Shown piece after piece: positions 1-8,518 of a DNA stretch of 64,000 nucleotides. The DNA is from Epilithonimonas arachidiradicis. Its GTDB lineage: Bacteria; Bacteroidota; Bacteroidia; Flavobacteriales; Weeksellaceae. The position numbers and the translations under genes are program-made. Under the pieces are notes generated by a model. It was not told where the DNA came from. It worked only from the letters and a program-made list of their open reading frames with translations, and ran no database searches. Location: NCBI RefSeq assembly GCF_003610695.1, contig NZ_RAQH01000001.1, positions 372,001-436,000 of the forward strand, written 5' to 3'. Each line of letters starts with the position of its first letter. Positions within the stretch are counted from its first letter, which is position 1.

Positions 1-68
1 TCTGCACCACCTGTAATCACATACAAACAAATTGAAACCCAGAGAAATGCAATAACTACGTAAATCAT
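1..68 (-). CDS. cydB: Cytochrome bd oxidase subunit II, N-terminal fragment
   Basis: Partial: only the first 22 codons lie in the window, and the gene runs off the left edge. The translation begins MIYVVIAFLWVSICLYVITG, the first transmembrane helix typical of CydB. Its ATG shares one base with the cydA stop (TAATG), so the two subunits are translationally coupled. CydB pairs with CydA to form the membrane quinol oxidase. The call rests on a short N-terminus plus position directly after cydA. Confidence 0.85.
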   Translation of the reverse strand, partial: MIYVVIAFLWVSICLYVITGGA

Positions 69-1408
69 TATTTCTTATTTTTAGGATTATAATTAGGGTC
101 AGTAGGGTCGTATAATTTCGGTACCATCTTGAGCTGTCTCAATAACAAGAAGATGATAATTAATGATAACGAAATGAAAATCAATGTGAAAAAGTAAAAC
201 GAATATTGGATTCCCGGCATCGGAGTCACCGCATCAATGGTTTTCATAATGCCGTAAATAATCCAGGGTTGTCTGCCAACTTCCGTCACTGTCCAACCCG
301 CTTCTAATGCGATATAACCGAATGGAATTGCTGCAACGAACATTTTCAGATACCAGTTTTTGGTCAGCCATTCTTTCTTCCAAAATGTTGCGATGAGGTA
401 AATCAAGCCAATGATCATCATTACACTTCCGAAAAATATCATAATTTGAAAAGCGTAATGAACAACCGCAACCGGAGGCCAGTGGTCTTTTGGAAAATCT
501 TTCAGCCCTTTCACTTCAGCATCAAAATCGCCCCAAGCCAGAAAACTTAGAACTTTCGGAACTTTTATAGCATATTTAATTTGTTCATTTTCTTCATCTG
601 GAATTCCGCCAATGACGAAACTTGCGCCTTTTTCCGTTTCGAAATGCGCTTCCATCGCCGCCAATTTTATCGGTTGTCTTACAGCGACAGATTTGGCTGC
701 AACATCACCACTGATAGGAGCGAGTAAAGCGCCGATAATTGCAAATCCTGCAGAAATTCTGAATGCTTTTGTATGGAAATTGACATTTCGTTTTTTCAAA
801 ATCATCAAGGCGTGAATCCCAGCTACAGCAAATCCTGTTGCTGCAAAAGCTGCCACGGTCATATGAAACGCCTGTGGAAACCAAGCCTCATTGAACATTG
901 CTTTTATCGGATCGATGTTCAGATATTTTCCATCAATATAATCGAAGCCTGCCGGGCTATTCATCCAGGCATTGGCAGCTACAACCAAAATTCCGGAAGC
1001 CAGTCCACTTACGCCGACTACAACGCCGCAAAACCAGTGAAACCATTTGTTGAATTTTTCCCAACCATATAGGAAAAATCCAATAGCTATTGCCTCAATG
1101 AAAAAGGCAGTTCCTTCCAGAGAAAAAGGCATCCCGAAAATCGGACCTGCGTGTTCCATAAACTTTGGCCAAAGCAGACCCAATTCAAAAGACAACATCG
1201 TTCCCGAAACAGCACCGGTTGCGAAAAGAATTGCCACTCCTTTGCTCCAGGCTTTAGTTAGTCCTTTATAGACTTCGTCTTTGGTTGTTAAATATCTGTA
1301 ATGTGAGAAAGCCATTAGAAAAGGCATTACCATCCCGACACAGGAAAATATGATGTGAAAGCCCAGGGACATTGCCATTTGAGATCTGGCGGCTAGAAAA
1401 TCATCCAT
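68..1408 (-). CDS. cydA: Cytochrome bd quinol oxidase subunit I
   Basis: 446 aa, polytopic inner-membrane subunit that carries the haems and oxidises quinol while reducing O2 to water with high affinity. Visible ligands and conserved residues, by analogy with E. coli CydA: His18 and His182 (haem axial ligands), Met323 in an FxxM segment, Glu98/Glu105 of the proton path, and GRQPW at 378-382. The Q-loop region is short, as in many non-proteobacterial CydA proteins, which accounts for the length below E. coli's 522 aa. Followed immediately by cydB. It supports respiration at low oxygen. Confidence 0.96.
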   Translation of the reverse strand: MDDFLAARSQMAMSLGFHIIFSCVGMVMPFLMAFSHYRYLTTKDEVYKGLTKAWSKGVAILFATGAVSGTMLSFELGLLWPKFMEHAGPIFGMPFSLEGTAFFIEAIAIGFFLYGWEKFNKWFHWFCGVVVGVSGLASGILVVAANAWMNSPAGFDYIDGKYLNIDPIKAMFNEAWFPQAFHMTVAAFAATGFAVAGIHALMILKKRNVNFHTKAFRISAGFAIIGALLAPISGDVAAKSVAVRQPIKLAAMEAHFETEKGASFVIGGIPDEENEQIKYAIKVPKVLSFLAWGDFDAEVKGLKDFPKDHWPPVAVVHYAFQIMIFFGSVMMIIGLIYLIATFWKKEWLTKNWYLKMFVAAIPFGYIALEAGWTVTEVGRQPWIIYGIMKTIDAVTPMPGIQYSFYFFTLIFISLSLIIIFLLLRQLKMVPKLYDPTDPNYNPKNKK

Positions 1409-1854
1409 AATCTACATTTTGCTTCTGTAAAGTTAGGTTTAATTTCAAATCATTAATTGTATTTTCTCAAGACAATTGTCATACTTTGAATATTATATTT
1501 GCCAAAAGTATTATGGGTTAACGTCAAAACGTGTCGTGATGTAAAATTTTTATTTTTGTCGAGGCTTAATATTTGATTTTAAGGATCTTAACAGGTTATC
1601 ATTTAACATAATATCAATGCTTGTATATCCCTTGTATATCCTTTCTTCGATAGTTGTATATCCATTCTATATCCGTTGTATATCCTTTGTTCGATGCTCG
1701 TTCGATAAGAGACTGTGTGGTATCAATTATAAGATAACAATTGCATTATTAAAAATCGTAGATTTGATCCCGTTTATGACTGTCTGAATTGGCAATGAAA
1801 TTATGAAGACAGAATTAATGGATATAGCTTTGACAAATAAATAAATTAAAAGAT
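1409..1854. other. 446-base intergenic region, divergent cydA / TerC-family gene
   Basis: No credible gene. It must hold the cydA promoter (minus) and the promoter of the TerC-family gene (plus). It contains a perfect palindrome GACAATTGTC at 1472-1481 on the cydA side, the iterated TTGTATATCC element at 1601-1706 (listed separately), and a -7 type box TAGCTTTG at 1825-1832 about 22 bases before the ATG at 1855. No -33 TTG sits at normal spacing from that box. Confidence 0.6.
1601..1706 (+). repeat. Iterated TTGTATATCC element, copy A
   Basis: Starts with ATTTAACATAATAT (1601-1614), followed by five near-identical units: TTGTATATCC at 1621, 1632, 1654 and 1676, and TTCTATATCC at 1665-1674. 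TTCGAT motifs occur at 1646-1651, 1690-1695 and 1701-1706. A clearly homologous copy in inverted orientation lies at 35004-35120 with the same leader, unit order and TTCGAT tail. Lying in a divergent intergenic region, it could be a dispersed non-coding repeat or a multi-site protein-binding array. Function unknown. Confidence 0.8.
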
Positions 1855-2868
1855 ATGGATAAGAGTGTTATCGATTTGCACCCAGGTCTTGTAACAGGAT
1901 TTGCCGTAGTAGTCATTATTATGCTATTATTGGATCTTGGCGTTTTCAACAAAAAAGCGCACGAAGTGTCTTCCAGAGAAGCGACAGTCTGGAGCGTTGT
2001 ATGGATTTCTCTATCCATGATTTTTTCAGGTGTTGTGTATTGGGTTTTCAATCAGGATGCAGGCGGACACGCTCTGGCAATTGAAAAATTCACCCAGTTC
2101 CAAGCCGCTTATTGGATAGAAAAAGCGTTGTCGGTTGATAATCTTTTTGTATTCATTCTCGTCTTTGGGTTTTTTAAAGTTCCAAGACATCTGCATCACA
2201 AAGTCTTGTTTTGGGGAATTATCGGGGCGTTGATTTTCAGAGCGATTTTCATCTTCGCAGGTGTTGAGTTGATCGATTTGACTTATCTGCCAGAAATGAA
2301 TGTTTTCGGACATCCGGTTAGAATCAATGTGGTTATGACACTTTTTGGATTGTTTTTGGTCTATGCAGGCATCAAATCCTGGGGTGGCGGAGACGATGAC
2401 GATGAACAGGATTACAGCGAAAGTGCGGGTGCAAAATTAATCAAAAGCTTCTGGAAAGTTTCCGATAACTATGATGGAGACAAGTTCTTCACTGTACAAA
2501 ACGGAATCAAAATGGCAACACCACTTTTGGTTGTAGTTGCAGTAATTGAGTTCACGGATGTATTGTTTGCAGTGGATTCTATTCCGGCAATCTTTGCCAT
2601 TTCAAAAGATCCATTTATTCTTTATACGTCTAACATTTTTGCGATTTTAGGATTGAGATCATTGTATTTCTTGCTATCCAACTTCATCCATATGTTCAGC
2701 AAATTACCTTACGGATTAGCAATAATTCTAAGTTTCATTGGAGTGAAGATGTTGATCTCGCCTTGGTATCATATTTCGTCTCCGGTTTCATTGGGAATTG
2801 TTGGGGGGATTTTGATTTTATCAGTGTTGATTTCAGTAATGTTTCCAGAGAAAGAAGAAGCAAAATAG
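1855..2868 (+). CDS. TerC/Alx family integral membrane protein
   Basis: 337 aa with about eight hydrophobic helices. The two TerC hallmark acidic membrane motifs are present: EKALSVDNLFVF around residues 89-100 (Asp95) and DVLFAVDSIPAIFAI around 230-245. An acidic loop (GGDDDDEQD) lies near residue 182. Relatives (TerC, Alx/MntX, YceF) are implicated in tellurite resistance or manganese/calcium export; this sequence resembles the Alx branch in length. Monocistronic, with a strong terminator at 2909. No yybP-ykoY riboswitch was recognised upstream. The metal specificity is inference only. Confidence 0.88.
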   Translation: MDKSVIDLHPGLVTGFAVVVIIMLLLDLGVFNKKAHEVSSREATVWSVVWISLSMIFSGVVYWVFNQDAGGHALAIEKFTQFQAAYWIEKALSVDNLFVFILVFGFFKVPRHLHHKVLFWGIIGALIFRAIFIFAGVELIDLTYLPEMNVFGHPVRINVVMTLFGLFLVYAGIKSWGGGDDDDEQDYSESAGAKLIKSFWKVSDNYDGDKFFTVQNGIKMATPLLVVVAVIEFTDVLFAVDSIPAIFAISKDPFILYTSNIFAILGLRSLYFLLSNFIHMFSKLPYGLAIILSFIGVKMLISPWYHISSPVSLGIVGGILILSVLISVMFPEKEEAK

Positions 2869-2908
2869 AAAATTTCAAAAAAGCTAAGATTAGCTTCTGT
2901 ATAAAACA

Positions 2909-2946
2909 ACGAGAGTGATATCTAATACCACTCTCGTTTTTTTTTG
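2909..2946 (+). terminator. Rho-independent terminator after TerC-family gene
   Basis: Perfect 9-bp arms ACGAGAGTG (2909-2917) and CACTCTCGT (2929-2937), followed by ten T. The ACGAGAGT stem sequence recurs in the terminator at 34617. A second small palindrome, AAGCTAAGATTAGCTT, lies just upstream at 2881-2896. Confidence 0.93.
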
Positions 2947-3064
2947 ACCTAATTATTTGTCAAAAACGATAAGTCAAAATTTAGAAATTTTCATCATTCT
3001 TTTATTGCAAAACAATTGTCATATTATGTTAAAAACAATTTAAATTCAAGTGGCTTATTTTTCG

Positions 3065-3072
3065 TAAATTTG
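3065..3072 (+). promoter_or_regulatory. -7 box upstream of pgi
   Basis: TAAATTTG matches the Bacteroidota TAnnTTTG -7 consensus 54 bases before the pgi ATG. No convincing TTG -33 element is at normal spacing, so this rests on the -7 box alone. Confidence 0.5.
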
Positions 3073-3126
3073 CAGGTCTTATAAGAATTTCTTGTAAGCT
3101 TGATTTTAAATTTAAAACTTTAAAGA

Positions 3127-4770
3127 ATGTTACCAAAAATAAATCCTATCCAGACTGCTGCTTGGAAAGCTTTAGATCAACAATTTGCCAATAATGATTT
3201 TGAGTTGAGAACTTTGTTCCAGTATAATCCGAATCGTTTTCAGGAATTTTCATTAGAAACAGAAAATTATCTTTTTGATTATTCTAAGAATTTGGTTGAT
3301 GCTAAAACTTTGGATTTATTACTTCAATTGGCTGAAGAGACTCAGTTGAAAGAAGCGATCAGAAAAATGTTTTCTGGTGATAAAATCAATGAGACAGAAG
3401 GTAGAGCAGTTCTACATACGGCTTTGAGAGATTTTTCTGATAAAGAAATTTTAGTTGATGGGGAAAATATCAAACCTGCAATTAAGAAAGTTCTGGATCA
3501 TATGAAGACTTTTTCAGAATCCGTAATTTCTGGTTCTCATAAAGGTTTTACAGGTAAAGAAATTACAGATGTTGTGAATGTAGGAATCGGAGGTTCTGAC
3601 CTTGGTCCAGTGATGGTTTGTTCTGCATTGAAGCATTTCAAAACAAGATTGAATGTTCATTTCGTTTCCAATGTGGACGGCAATCATATGGCAGAGGTTG
3701 TTAAAGATCTTAATCCGGAAACAACTTTGTTCATCATTGCTTCCAAGACTTTTACGACTCAGGAAACAATGACGAATGCGAATTCTGCAAAAGAATGGTT
3801 CCTGAAATCTGGTGCTAAAGATGAAGATGTTGCCAAACATTTCGTAGCATTATCAACCAATATCGAAGCTGTAAAAAAATTCGGAATTGCAGAAGAAAAT
3901 ATCTTCGAATTTTGGGATTGGGTTGGTGGCCGTTACTCGCTTTGGAGCGCGATTGGACTCAGCATCGTTTTGTCTGTTGGTTATGAAAACTTCGAACAAC
4001 TGTTGAAAGGTGCAAACGATACAGACGTTCATTTTCAAACTAAAGATTTTAAAGAAAATATTCCTGTTTTGATGGGTGTTTTAGGCGTTTGGTACCGTAA
4101 TTTTTATGCGGCTGGAACTTATGCGATTTTGCCTTATTCTCAGTATCTTGACCGTTTTTCAGCTTATCTTCAACAAGGTGATATGGAAAGTAACGGTAAA
4201 TCAGTAGACAGAAATGGCGAGTTTGTAACTTATGAAACAGGACCAATCATTTGGGGAGAACCTGGAACCAATGGTCAGCATGCGTTTTATCAATTGATTC
4301 ACCAAGGAACAGAATTGATTCCGGCAGATTTCATTGCTTATGCCAAATCACCGAATGAAGTTGGTGAACATCAGGATATTCTATTAGCTAATTATTTTGC
4401 TCAGACAGAAGCTTTAGCTTTTGGAAAGACTCACGAAGAAGTTTATGAGGAACTAAAAGCATCCGGAAAAACGGAAGAAGAAATTGAGAAATTATTGAAT
4501 TATAAAATATTCGCTGGAAATACGCCGACGAACTCATTCTTGTTTAAGGAATTAACACCGTTTTCATTAGGGCAATTGATTGCTTTGTATGAGCACAAGA
4601 TTTTTGTTCAGGGTGTCATCTGGAATATTTTCAGTTTTGACCAGTTCGGAGTAGAATTAGGGAAAGTTTTGGCAGGAAAAATCCTTCCGGAATTGGACAC
4701 TGAAGGTCAAGTTGAAACACACGACAGTTCTACAAACGGATTGATCAATTTCTATAAATCTAACCGATAA
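3127..4770 (+). CDS. pgi: Glucose-6-phosphate isomerase
   Basis: 547 aa, the usual length of the long bacterial/eukaryal type. Interconverts glucose 6-phosphate and fructose 6-phosphate in glycolysis and gluconeogenesis (cytoplasm). Both family signatures are visible: [15 protein letters not shown] around residues 265-280, and [20 protein letters not shown] around 380-400, which contains the catalytic histidine region. [12 protein letters not shown] near 156 is the sugar-phosphate-binding SIS motif. Followed after 75 bases by folD. Confidence 0.97.
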   Translation: MLPKINPIQTAAWKALDQQFANNDFELRTLFQYNPNRFQEFSLETENYLFDYSKNLVDAKTLDLLLQLAEETQLKEAIRKMFSGDKINETEGRAVLHTALRDFSDKEILVDGENIKPAIKKVLDHMKTFSESVISGSHKGFTGKEITDVVNVGIGGSDLGPVMVCSALKHFKTRLNVHFVSNVDGNHMAEVVKDLNPETTLFIIASKTFTTQETMTNANSAKEWFLKSGAKDEDVAKHFVALSTNIEAVKKFGIAEENIFEFWDWVGGRYSLWSAIGLSIVLSVGYENFEQLLKGANDTDVHFQTKDFKENIPVLMGVLGVWYRNFYAAGTYAILPYSQYLDRFSAYLQQGDMESNGKSVDRNGEFVTYETGPIIWGEPGTNGQHAFYQLIHQGTELIPADFIAYAKSPNEVGEHQDILLANYFAQTEALAFGKTHEEVYEELKASGKTEEEIEKLLNYKIFAGNTPTNSFLFKELTPFSLGQLIALYEHKIFVQGVIWNIFSFDQFGVELGKVLAGKILPELDTEGQVETHDSSTNGLINFYKSNR

Positions 4771-4845
4771 AATATAAAAGTGAAATGTTGGGAAAGGAAC
4801 ATTTCATTTTTTTCAAATAAATCTAAAAAGTAAAAAGAAAGAAAA

Positions 4846-5730
4846 ATGGCACAAATTCTAGATGGACTGAAGGTCTCAAAAGAAGTAAAGGCTGAAATTA
4901 AGCAAGAGGTGGAGAAAATTCTTGCCAACAACAGAAGAGCGCCGCATTTGGTTGCGATTCTTGTTGGTAACAATGGTGCAAGCAAAGCTTATGTGAACAG
5001 CAAAGTGAAAGATTGTGAGGAAGTTGGATTCAGTTCTTCATTGATTAAATTTCCAAGTACAGTATCAGAATCGGAATTGTTGGAAAAGATTGATGAGTTG
5101 AATAAATCAAAAGCCGTGGACGGTTTCATCGTTCAATTGCCTTTGCCAAAGCAGATTGATCAGGAAAAAATCATTATGGCGATTGATCCAAGAAAAGATG
5201 TAGATGGTTTCCATCCAGAGAATTTCGGCAAAATGGCTTTGGAAATGGATACCTTTTTGCCAGCGACACCATTCGGAATTTTGACATTATTGGAGCGATA
5301 TAATATCGAAACCAAAGGAAAAGATTGTGTAATCATCGGAAGAAGTAGAATCGTTGGAAAACCAATGAGTATATTAATGGGAAGAAAAGATTTTCCAGGG
5401 AATTCTACAGTGACTTTGACCCACTCTTACACAGAGCATATAGAAGAATATACAAAAAAAGCAGACATTGTGATAACAGCTCTTGGTGATCCCAACTTCT
5501 TGAAAGGAGAGATGATCAAAGAAGGCGCAGTTATCGTAGATGTTGGGATTACTAGAGTAGATGATGATTCTGAAAAAGGTTATTATCTTGCAGGCGATGT
5601 AGATTTTGACAGTTGTGCAGAGAAAGCAAGTTGGATCACACCTGTTCCGGGAGGAGTGGGGCCAATGACGCGAGCAATGCTGATGAAAAATACCATCATT
5701 GCCTATAAAACGTCAGTTTATAATGACTAA
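4846..5730 (+). CDS. folD: Bifunctional methylenetetrahydrofolate dehydrogenase / cyclohydrolase
   Basis: 294 aa, full length. Converts 5,10-methylene-THF to 10-formyl-THF for one-carbon metabolism. Visible features: the YVNSKVKDCEEVG segment carrying the conserved Tyr/Lys near residue 50, the nucleotide-binding IIGRSRIVGKPM near 162, and the C-terminal PGGVGPMTRAMLMKNT signature. The purine-rich AAAGAAAGAAAA just before the ATG may serve as ribosome binding site. The 3' end overlaps queE by 8 bases, so the two are probably co-transcribed. Confidence 0.96.
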   Translation: MAQILDGLKVSKEVKAEIKQEVEKILANNRRAPHLVAILVGNNGASKAYVNSKVKDCEEVGFSSSLIKFPSTVSESELLEKIDELNKSKAVDGFIVQLPLPKQIDQEKIIMAIDPRKDVDGFHPENFGKMALEMDTFLPATPFGILTLLERYNIETKGKDCVIIGRSRIVGKPMSILMGRKDFPGNSTVTLTHSYTEHIEEYTKKADIVITALGDPNFLKGEMIKEGAVIVDVGITRVDDDSEKGYYLAGDVDFDSCAEKASWITPVPGGVGPMTRAMLMKNTIIAYKTSVYND

Positions 5731-6355
5731 GGAAGAAGAAGATATTTTATTAAAAGAAGGTAAAATGCTCCCGGTAATGGAGCATTTTTACACTATTCAG
5801 GGAGAAGGATTTCATGCAGGGAAAGCGGCTTATTTCATTCGTTTGGGCGGATGCGATGTGGGTTGCCATTGGTGTGATGTGAAGGAGAGTTGGGATCCAA
5901 AACTTCATCCGTTGATGAATACGGAAGAAATTGCAGAAACGGCTGCCAAATATTGTAAGACGATTGTTCTGACAGGAGGGGAACCTCTGATGTGGAACCT
6001 AGAAATCTTGACCTCGAAGCTGAAAGAATTGGGCTGCACCATTCATATTGAAACTTCTGGTGCCTACCCAATAAGTGGACATCTGGATTGGATTACACTT
6101 TCGCCTAAGAAAACAGGGCTTCCATTGGCTGATATTTATCAAAAAGCGAGCGAGTTGAAGATGATTATTTTCAATCAAAATGATTTTAAATTTGCCCAGG
6201 AACAAGGTGAAAAAGTAAATGAAAACTGTGTCCTTTACCTCCAAAGTGAGTGGAGCAAACGTGATGCGATGTATCCGAAGATCACAGATTTTATATTAGA
6301 ACATCCAAAATGGAGATCTTCTATCCAAACGCATAAGTATCTGAATATTCCTTAA
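5723..6355 (+). CDS. queE: 7-carboxy-7-deazaguanine synthase (radical SAM)
   Basis: 210 aa from the ATG inside the folD stop region (8-base overlap). The longer frame from 5699 is unlikely because it would add 8 residues overlapping folD. Radical SAM enzyme of queuosine/7-deazapurine synthesis: converts carboxytetrahydropterin to 7-carboxy-7-deazaguanine. The cluster motif CDVGCHWC (CX3CX2C, near residue 44) is present, as are LTGGEP (near 84) and the N-terminal TIQGEG that is characteristic of QueE. No other queuosine genes are in the window. Confidence 0.93.
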   Translation: MTKEEEDILLKEGKMLPVMEHFYTIQGEGFHAGKAAYFIRLGGCDVGCHWCDVKESWDPKLHPLMNTEEIAETAAKYCKTIVLTGGEPLMWNLEILTSKLKELGCTIHIETSGAYPISGHLDWITLSPKKTGLPLADIYQKASELKMIIFNQNDFKFAQEQGEKVNENCVLYLQSEWSKRDAMYPKITDFILEHPKWRSSIQTHKYLNIP

Positions 6356-6360
6356 ATTTG
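6353..6360 (+). promoter_or_regulatory. -7 box directly before the sugar-phosphate transferase gene
   Basis: TAAATTTG overlaps the queE stop codon and ends only 4 bases before the ATG at 6365. If used, the transcript would be essentially leaderless. No TTG -33 element is at the right spacing, and chance is possible because TAA is the queE stop. Confidence 0.35.
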
Positions 6361-6364
6361 ATTT

Positions 6365-7735
6365 ATGCAGAGACTCCGATATTCCCGATATTTCAAAGTA
6401 TTTGTGATTTTACTGGATATGATTCTGGTATCATCGGTATTTGTAATCTATTATTGGAGAAATTTCGAAGTTAAATATGATTCGGACTCGCTGGAGCAGA
6501 ATATTTTATCCATTCTATTATTGTGCTTTTTCTGGTTGTTATTGAGTGGAAGAACAAGGCTTTATCATATCCCGAGAAACGTAACGTATACTATTTATCT
6601 GGAGCGGATTCTGATTCACGTTTTTTTCTTTTTCATAGGAGTTGTGATGTTGGGGAAAGTCAGTCAGAATGATTTCCTCAAAACCGAACGTTTTTATCTT
6701 GCAGGGATTTTGCTTCTGGTAGTCATTCCCATCAAAACTTTCATCTATTTCCTTTTGAAATATATCAGAAGTATCGGGAAGAACCACAGGAATGTTATGT
6801 TCATTGGCGAAAGCGCTTCTTCTACAGTTTTAAGTGATATCATCAATCAACGTAAGGATTATGGATACAGAATCTATGATTATCCCAAAGACAATTATGA
6901 TCTGTCAAAAATTATAGAGTTCTGGAAAAATAATGGGATTCACACGATTTTTATTCCTTCCGAACACAGTCTGGAAAAGAGATTTGAGGACGATCTTTTC
7001 CGTCAGGCAGAACTTAATAAAGTGAAAATCTCATTAGTTCCTAATATTATTCAGAATCAGTTTTTTGAATATGAATTCAATTATATAGAAACCGTTCCGG
7101 TCTTGTCCCAAGCCAAGTATCCGTTAGACTTTTTTACGAATGTAACGATTAAAAGGTTGTTTGATATTTTATTTTCAGTAATTATTTTGGTTGGGATTTG
7201 TTCTTGGCTGTTTCCGCTTATTGCATTATTAATCAAATTGGACGGATCAAAAGGTCCCGTGTTTTTTGTCCAGAAACGATATGGTTATCACGATGAGGTT
7301 TTTGATTGTTTGAAGTTCCGAACAATGAAGGTAAACAATCAGTCTGCAGCTAAAACAACCGATTGTGATGATGTGCGAATTACCAAAGTCGGAAAATTTC
7401 TGAGAAAGACAAGTCTGGACGAGATGCCACAATTCATTAATGTTCTCAAGGGTAATATGTCTATCGTCGGACCTAGACCACATATGCTTTTGGTAGACGA
7501 TTTTTATAAACCGAAGATCAGCAGATATAGCCTCAGAAGTATGGTAAAACCCGGCATTACAGGTTTGGCCCAGGTGAGCGGCTTGCGTGGAGATGAAGGT
7601 GATATGAATCTTGGAATGAAAAAAAGAATCCTTGCAGACTCATTTTATGTGAGGAACTGGAGTTTTAGTATGGATATTGTTATCATTCTGAAAACAATTT
7701 TCTTAGTAATTGTAGGGGATAAAAATGCACGCTGA
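6365..7735 (+). CDS. Polyprenyl-phosphate sugar-phosphate transferase (WcaJ/WbaP-like)
   Basis: 456 aa. An N-terminal half with about four transmembrane helices (residues 10-125) and a Rossmann-like middle precede a C-terminal bacterial sugar transferase domain (about 255-456). That domain shows KRLFDILFSVI, VFFVQKRYGY, FDCLKFRTM, LRKTSLDEMPQFINVLKGNM, SIVGPRPH and KPGITGLAQVSG. These enzymes transfer a sugar phosphate to undecaprenyl phosphate to start exopolysaccharide or O-antigen repeat-unit synthesis. Nine bases follow queE, but the rest of the polysaccharide cluster is absent here, so it is an orphan initiator or a housekeeping one. Sugar specificity cannot be told. Confidence 0.9.
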   Translation: MQRLRYSRYFKVFVILLDMILVSSVFVIYYWRNFEVKYDSDSLEQNILSILLLCFFWLLLSGRTRLYHIPRNVTYTIYLERILIHVFFFFIGVVMLGKVSQNDFLKTERFYLAGILLLVVIPIKTFIYFLLKYIRSIGKNHRNVMFIGESASSTVLSDIINQRKDYGYRIYDYPKDNYDLSKIIEFWKNNGIHTIFIPSEHSLEKRFEDDLFRQAELNKVKISLVPNIIQNQFFEYEFNYIETVPVLSQAKYPLDFFTNVTIKRLFDILFSVIILVGICSWLFPLIALLIKLDGSKGPVFFVQKRYGYHDEVFDCLKFRTMKVNNQSAAKTTDCDDVRITKVGKFLRKTSLDEMPQFINVLKGNMSIVGPRPHMLLVDDFYKPKISRYSLRSMVKPGITGLAQVSGLRGDEGDMNLGMKKRILADSFYVRNWSFSMDIVIILKTIFLVIVGDKNAR

Positions 7736-7753
7736 TATTAATCAGAAAAGAAC

Positions 7754-7761
7754 TAATTTTG
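7754..7761 (+). promoter_or_regulatory. -7 box immediately before mlaE
   Basis: TAATTTTG matches TAnnTTTG and ends 4 bases before the ATG at 7766, so transcription should start at or very near the start codon. A weak -33 candidate (CTG at 7732-7734, 19-base spacing) is one mismatch from TTG. Confidence 0.55.
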
Positions 7762-7765
7762 CCGT

Positions 7766-8518
7766 ATGTTAAAACGATTTTTTGAATCTATTGGAGAATA
7801 TTTCCTACTGCTGGGAAAGGCCATGAGCCGCCCACAGAAGAGAAGTGTTTATATGAAACTTTTGGTAAGAGAGTTTTATGACCTTGGAGTTAACTCTTTC
7901 GGGTTGGTATTATTCACTTCATTCTTTGTTGGTGCGGTTGTATCCATCCAGATGTTCAACAACTTCGATGCGTCATCATTTCCCATTCCTAACAGTTTTG
8001 TGGGCTATGCTACCAAAGTGGTTTTGATTCTGGAATTTTCCCCAACCATTATTTCTGTAATTCTTGCAGGTAAAGTGGGTTCCTATATTGCATCAAGTAT
8101 TGGTACAATGCGGGTTACTGAACAGATTGATGCTCTGGATATTATGGGTGTCAATTCTCCCAATTTTTTGATATTGCCCAAAATTGTTGCCAGCGTTGTT
8201 TTTAATCCTATCCTGATTGCAATCAGTATTGTTGTAGGGATTTGGGGCGGCTATGTCGCCGGATTGGCAACAGGCAACTGGACCAAAGCAGATTATATCA
8301 CCGGAATACAAATGTACATGCCGTCTTATTTCATTTGGTATGCCTTTATGAAAACTGCAGTTTTTGCTTTTTTAATTGCAACTATTCCTGCTTATTTTGG
8401 CTATAATGTGAAAGGCGGATCTCTGGAAGTAGGACGTGCCAGCACACAAGCTGTGGTGTGGACGATGATTGCTGTCATTATTATGAATTTATTATTAACC
8501 CAGATGTTCCTAAGCTAA
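7766..8518 (+). CDS. mlaE: MlaE/YrbE-family lipid ABC transporter permease
   Basis: 250 aa, five to six transmembrane helices. Conserved MlaE features are visible: the amphipathic N-terminus, VGAVVSIQMFNNF near residue 53, LILEFSPTIISVILAGKVGS near 90, and EIGTMRVTEQIDALDIMG-like TMRVTEQIDALDIMGVNSP near 115. MlaE with MlaF moves phospholipids between inner and outer membrane, working with an MCE-domain protein (MlaD). The stop codon overlaps the mlaF start (TAATG). No MCE gene is adjacent. Two leucine-rich segments at the C-terminus end at LLTQMFLS. Confidence 0.92.
   Translation: MLKRFFESIGEYFLLLGKAMSRPQKRSVYMKLLVREFYDLGVNSFGLVLFTSFFVGAVVSIQMFNNFDASSFPIPNSFVGYATKVVLILEFSPTIISVILAGKVGSYIASSIGTMRVTEQIDALDIMGVNSPNFLILPKIVASVVFNPILIAISIVVGIWGGYVAGLATGNWTKADYITGIQMYMPSYFIWYAFMKTAVFAFLIATIPAYFGYNVKGGSLEVGRASTQAVVWTMIAVIIMNLLLTQMFLS

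Noticed and set aside
1855-1900. Possible yybP-ykoY manganese riboswitch before the TerC-family gene
   Set aside because: No conserved paired structure was seen upstream; the leader after the -7 box is only about 20 bases.
8458-8517. 20-residue upstream extension of MlaF
   Set aside because: It is the out-of-frame 3' end of mlaE; the ATG overlapping the mlaE stop fits the family start.
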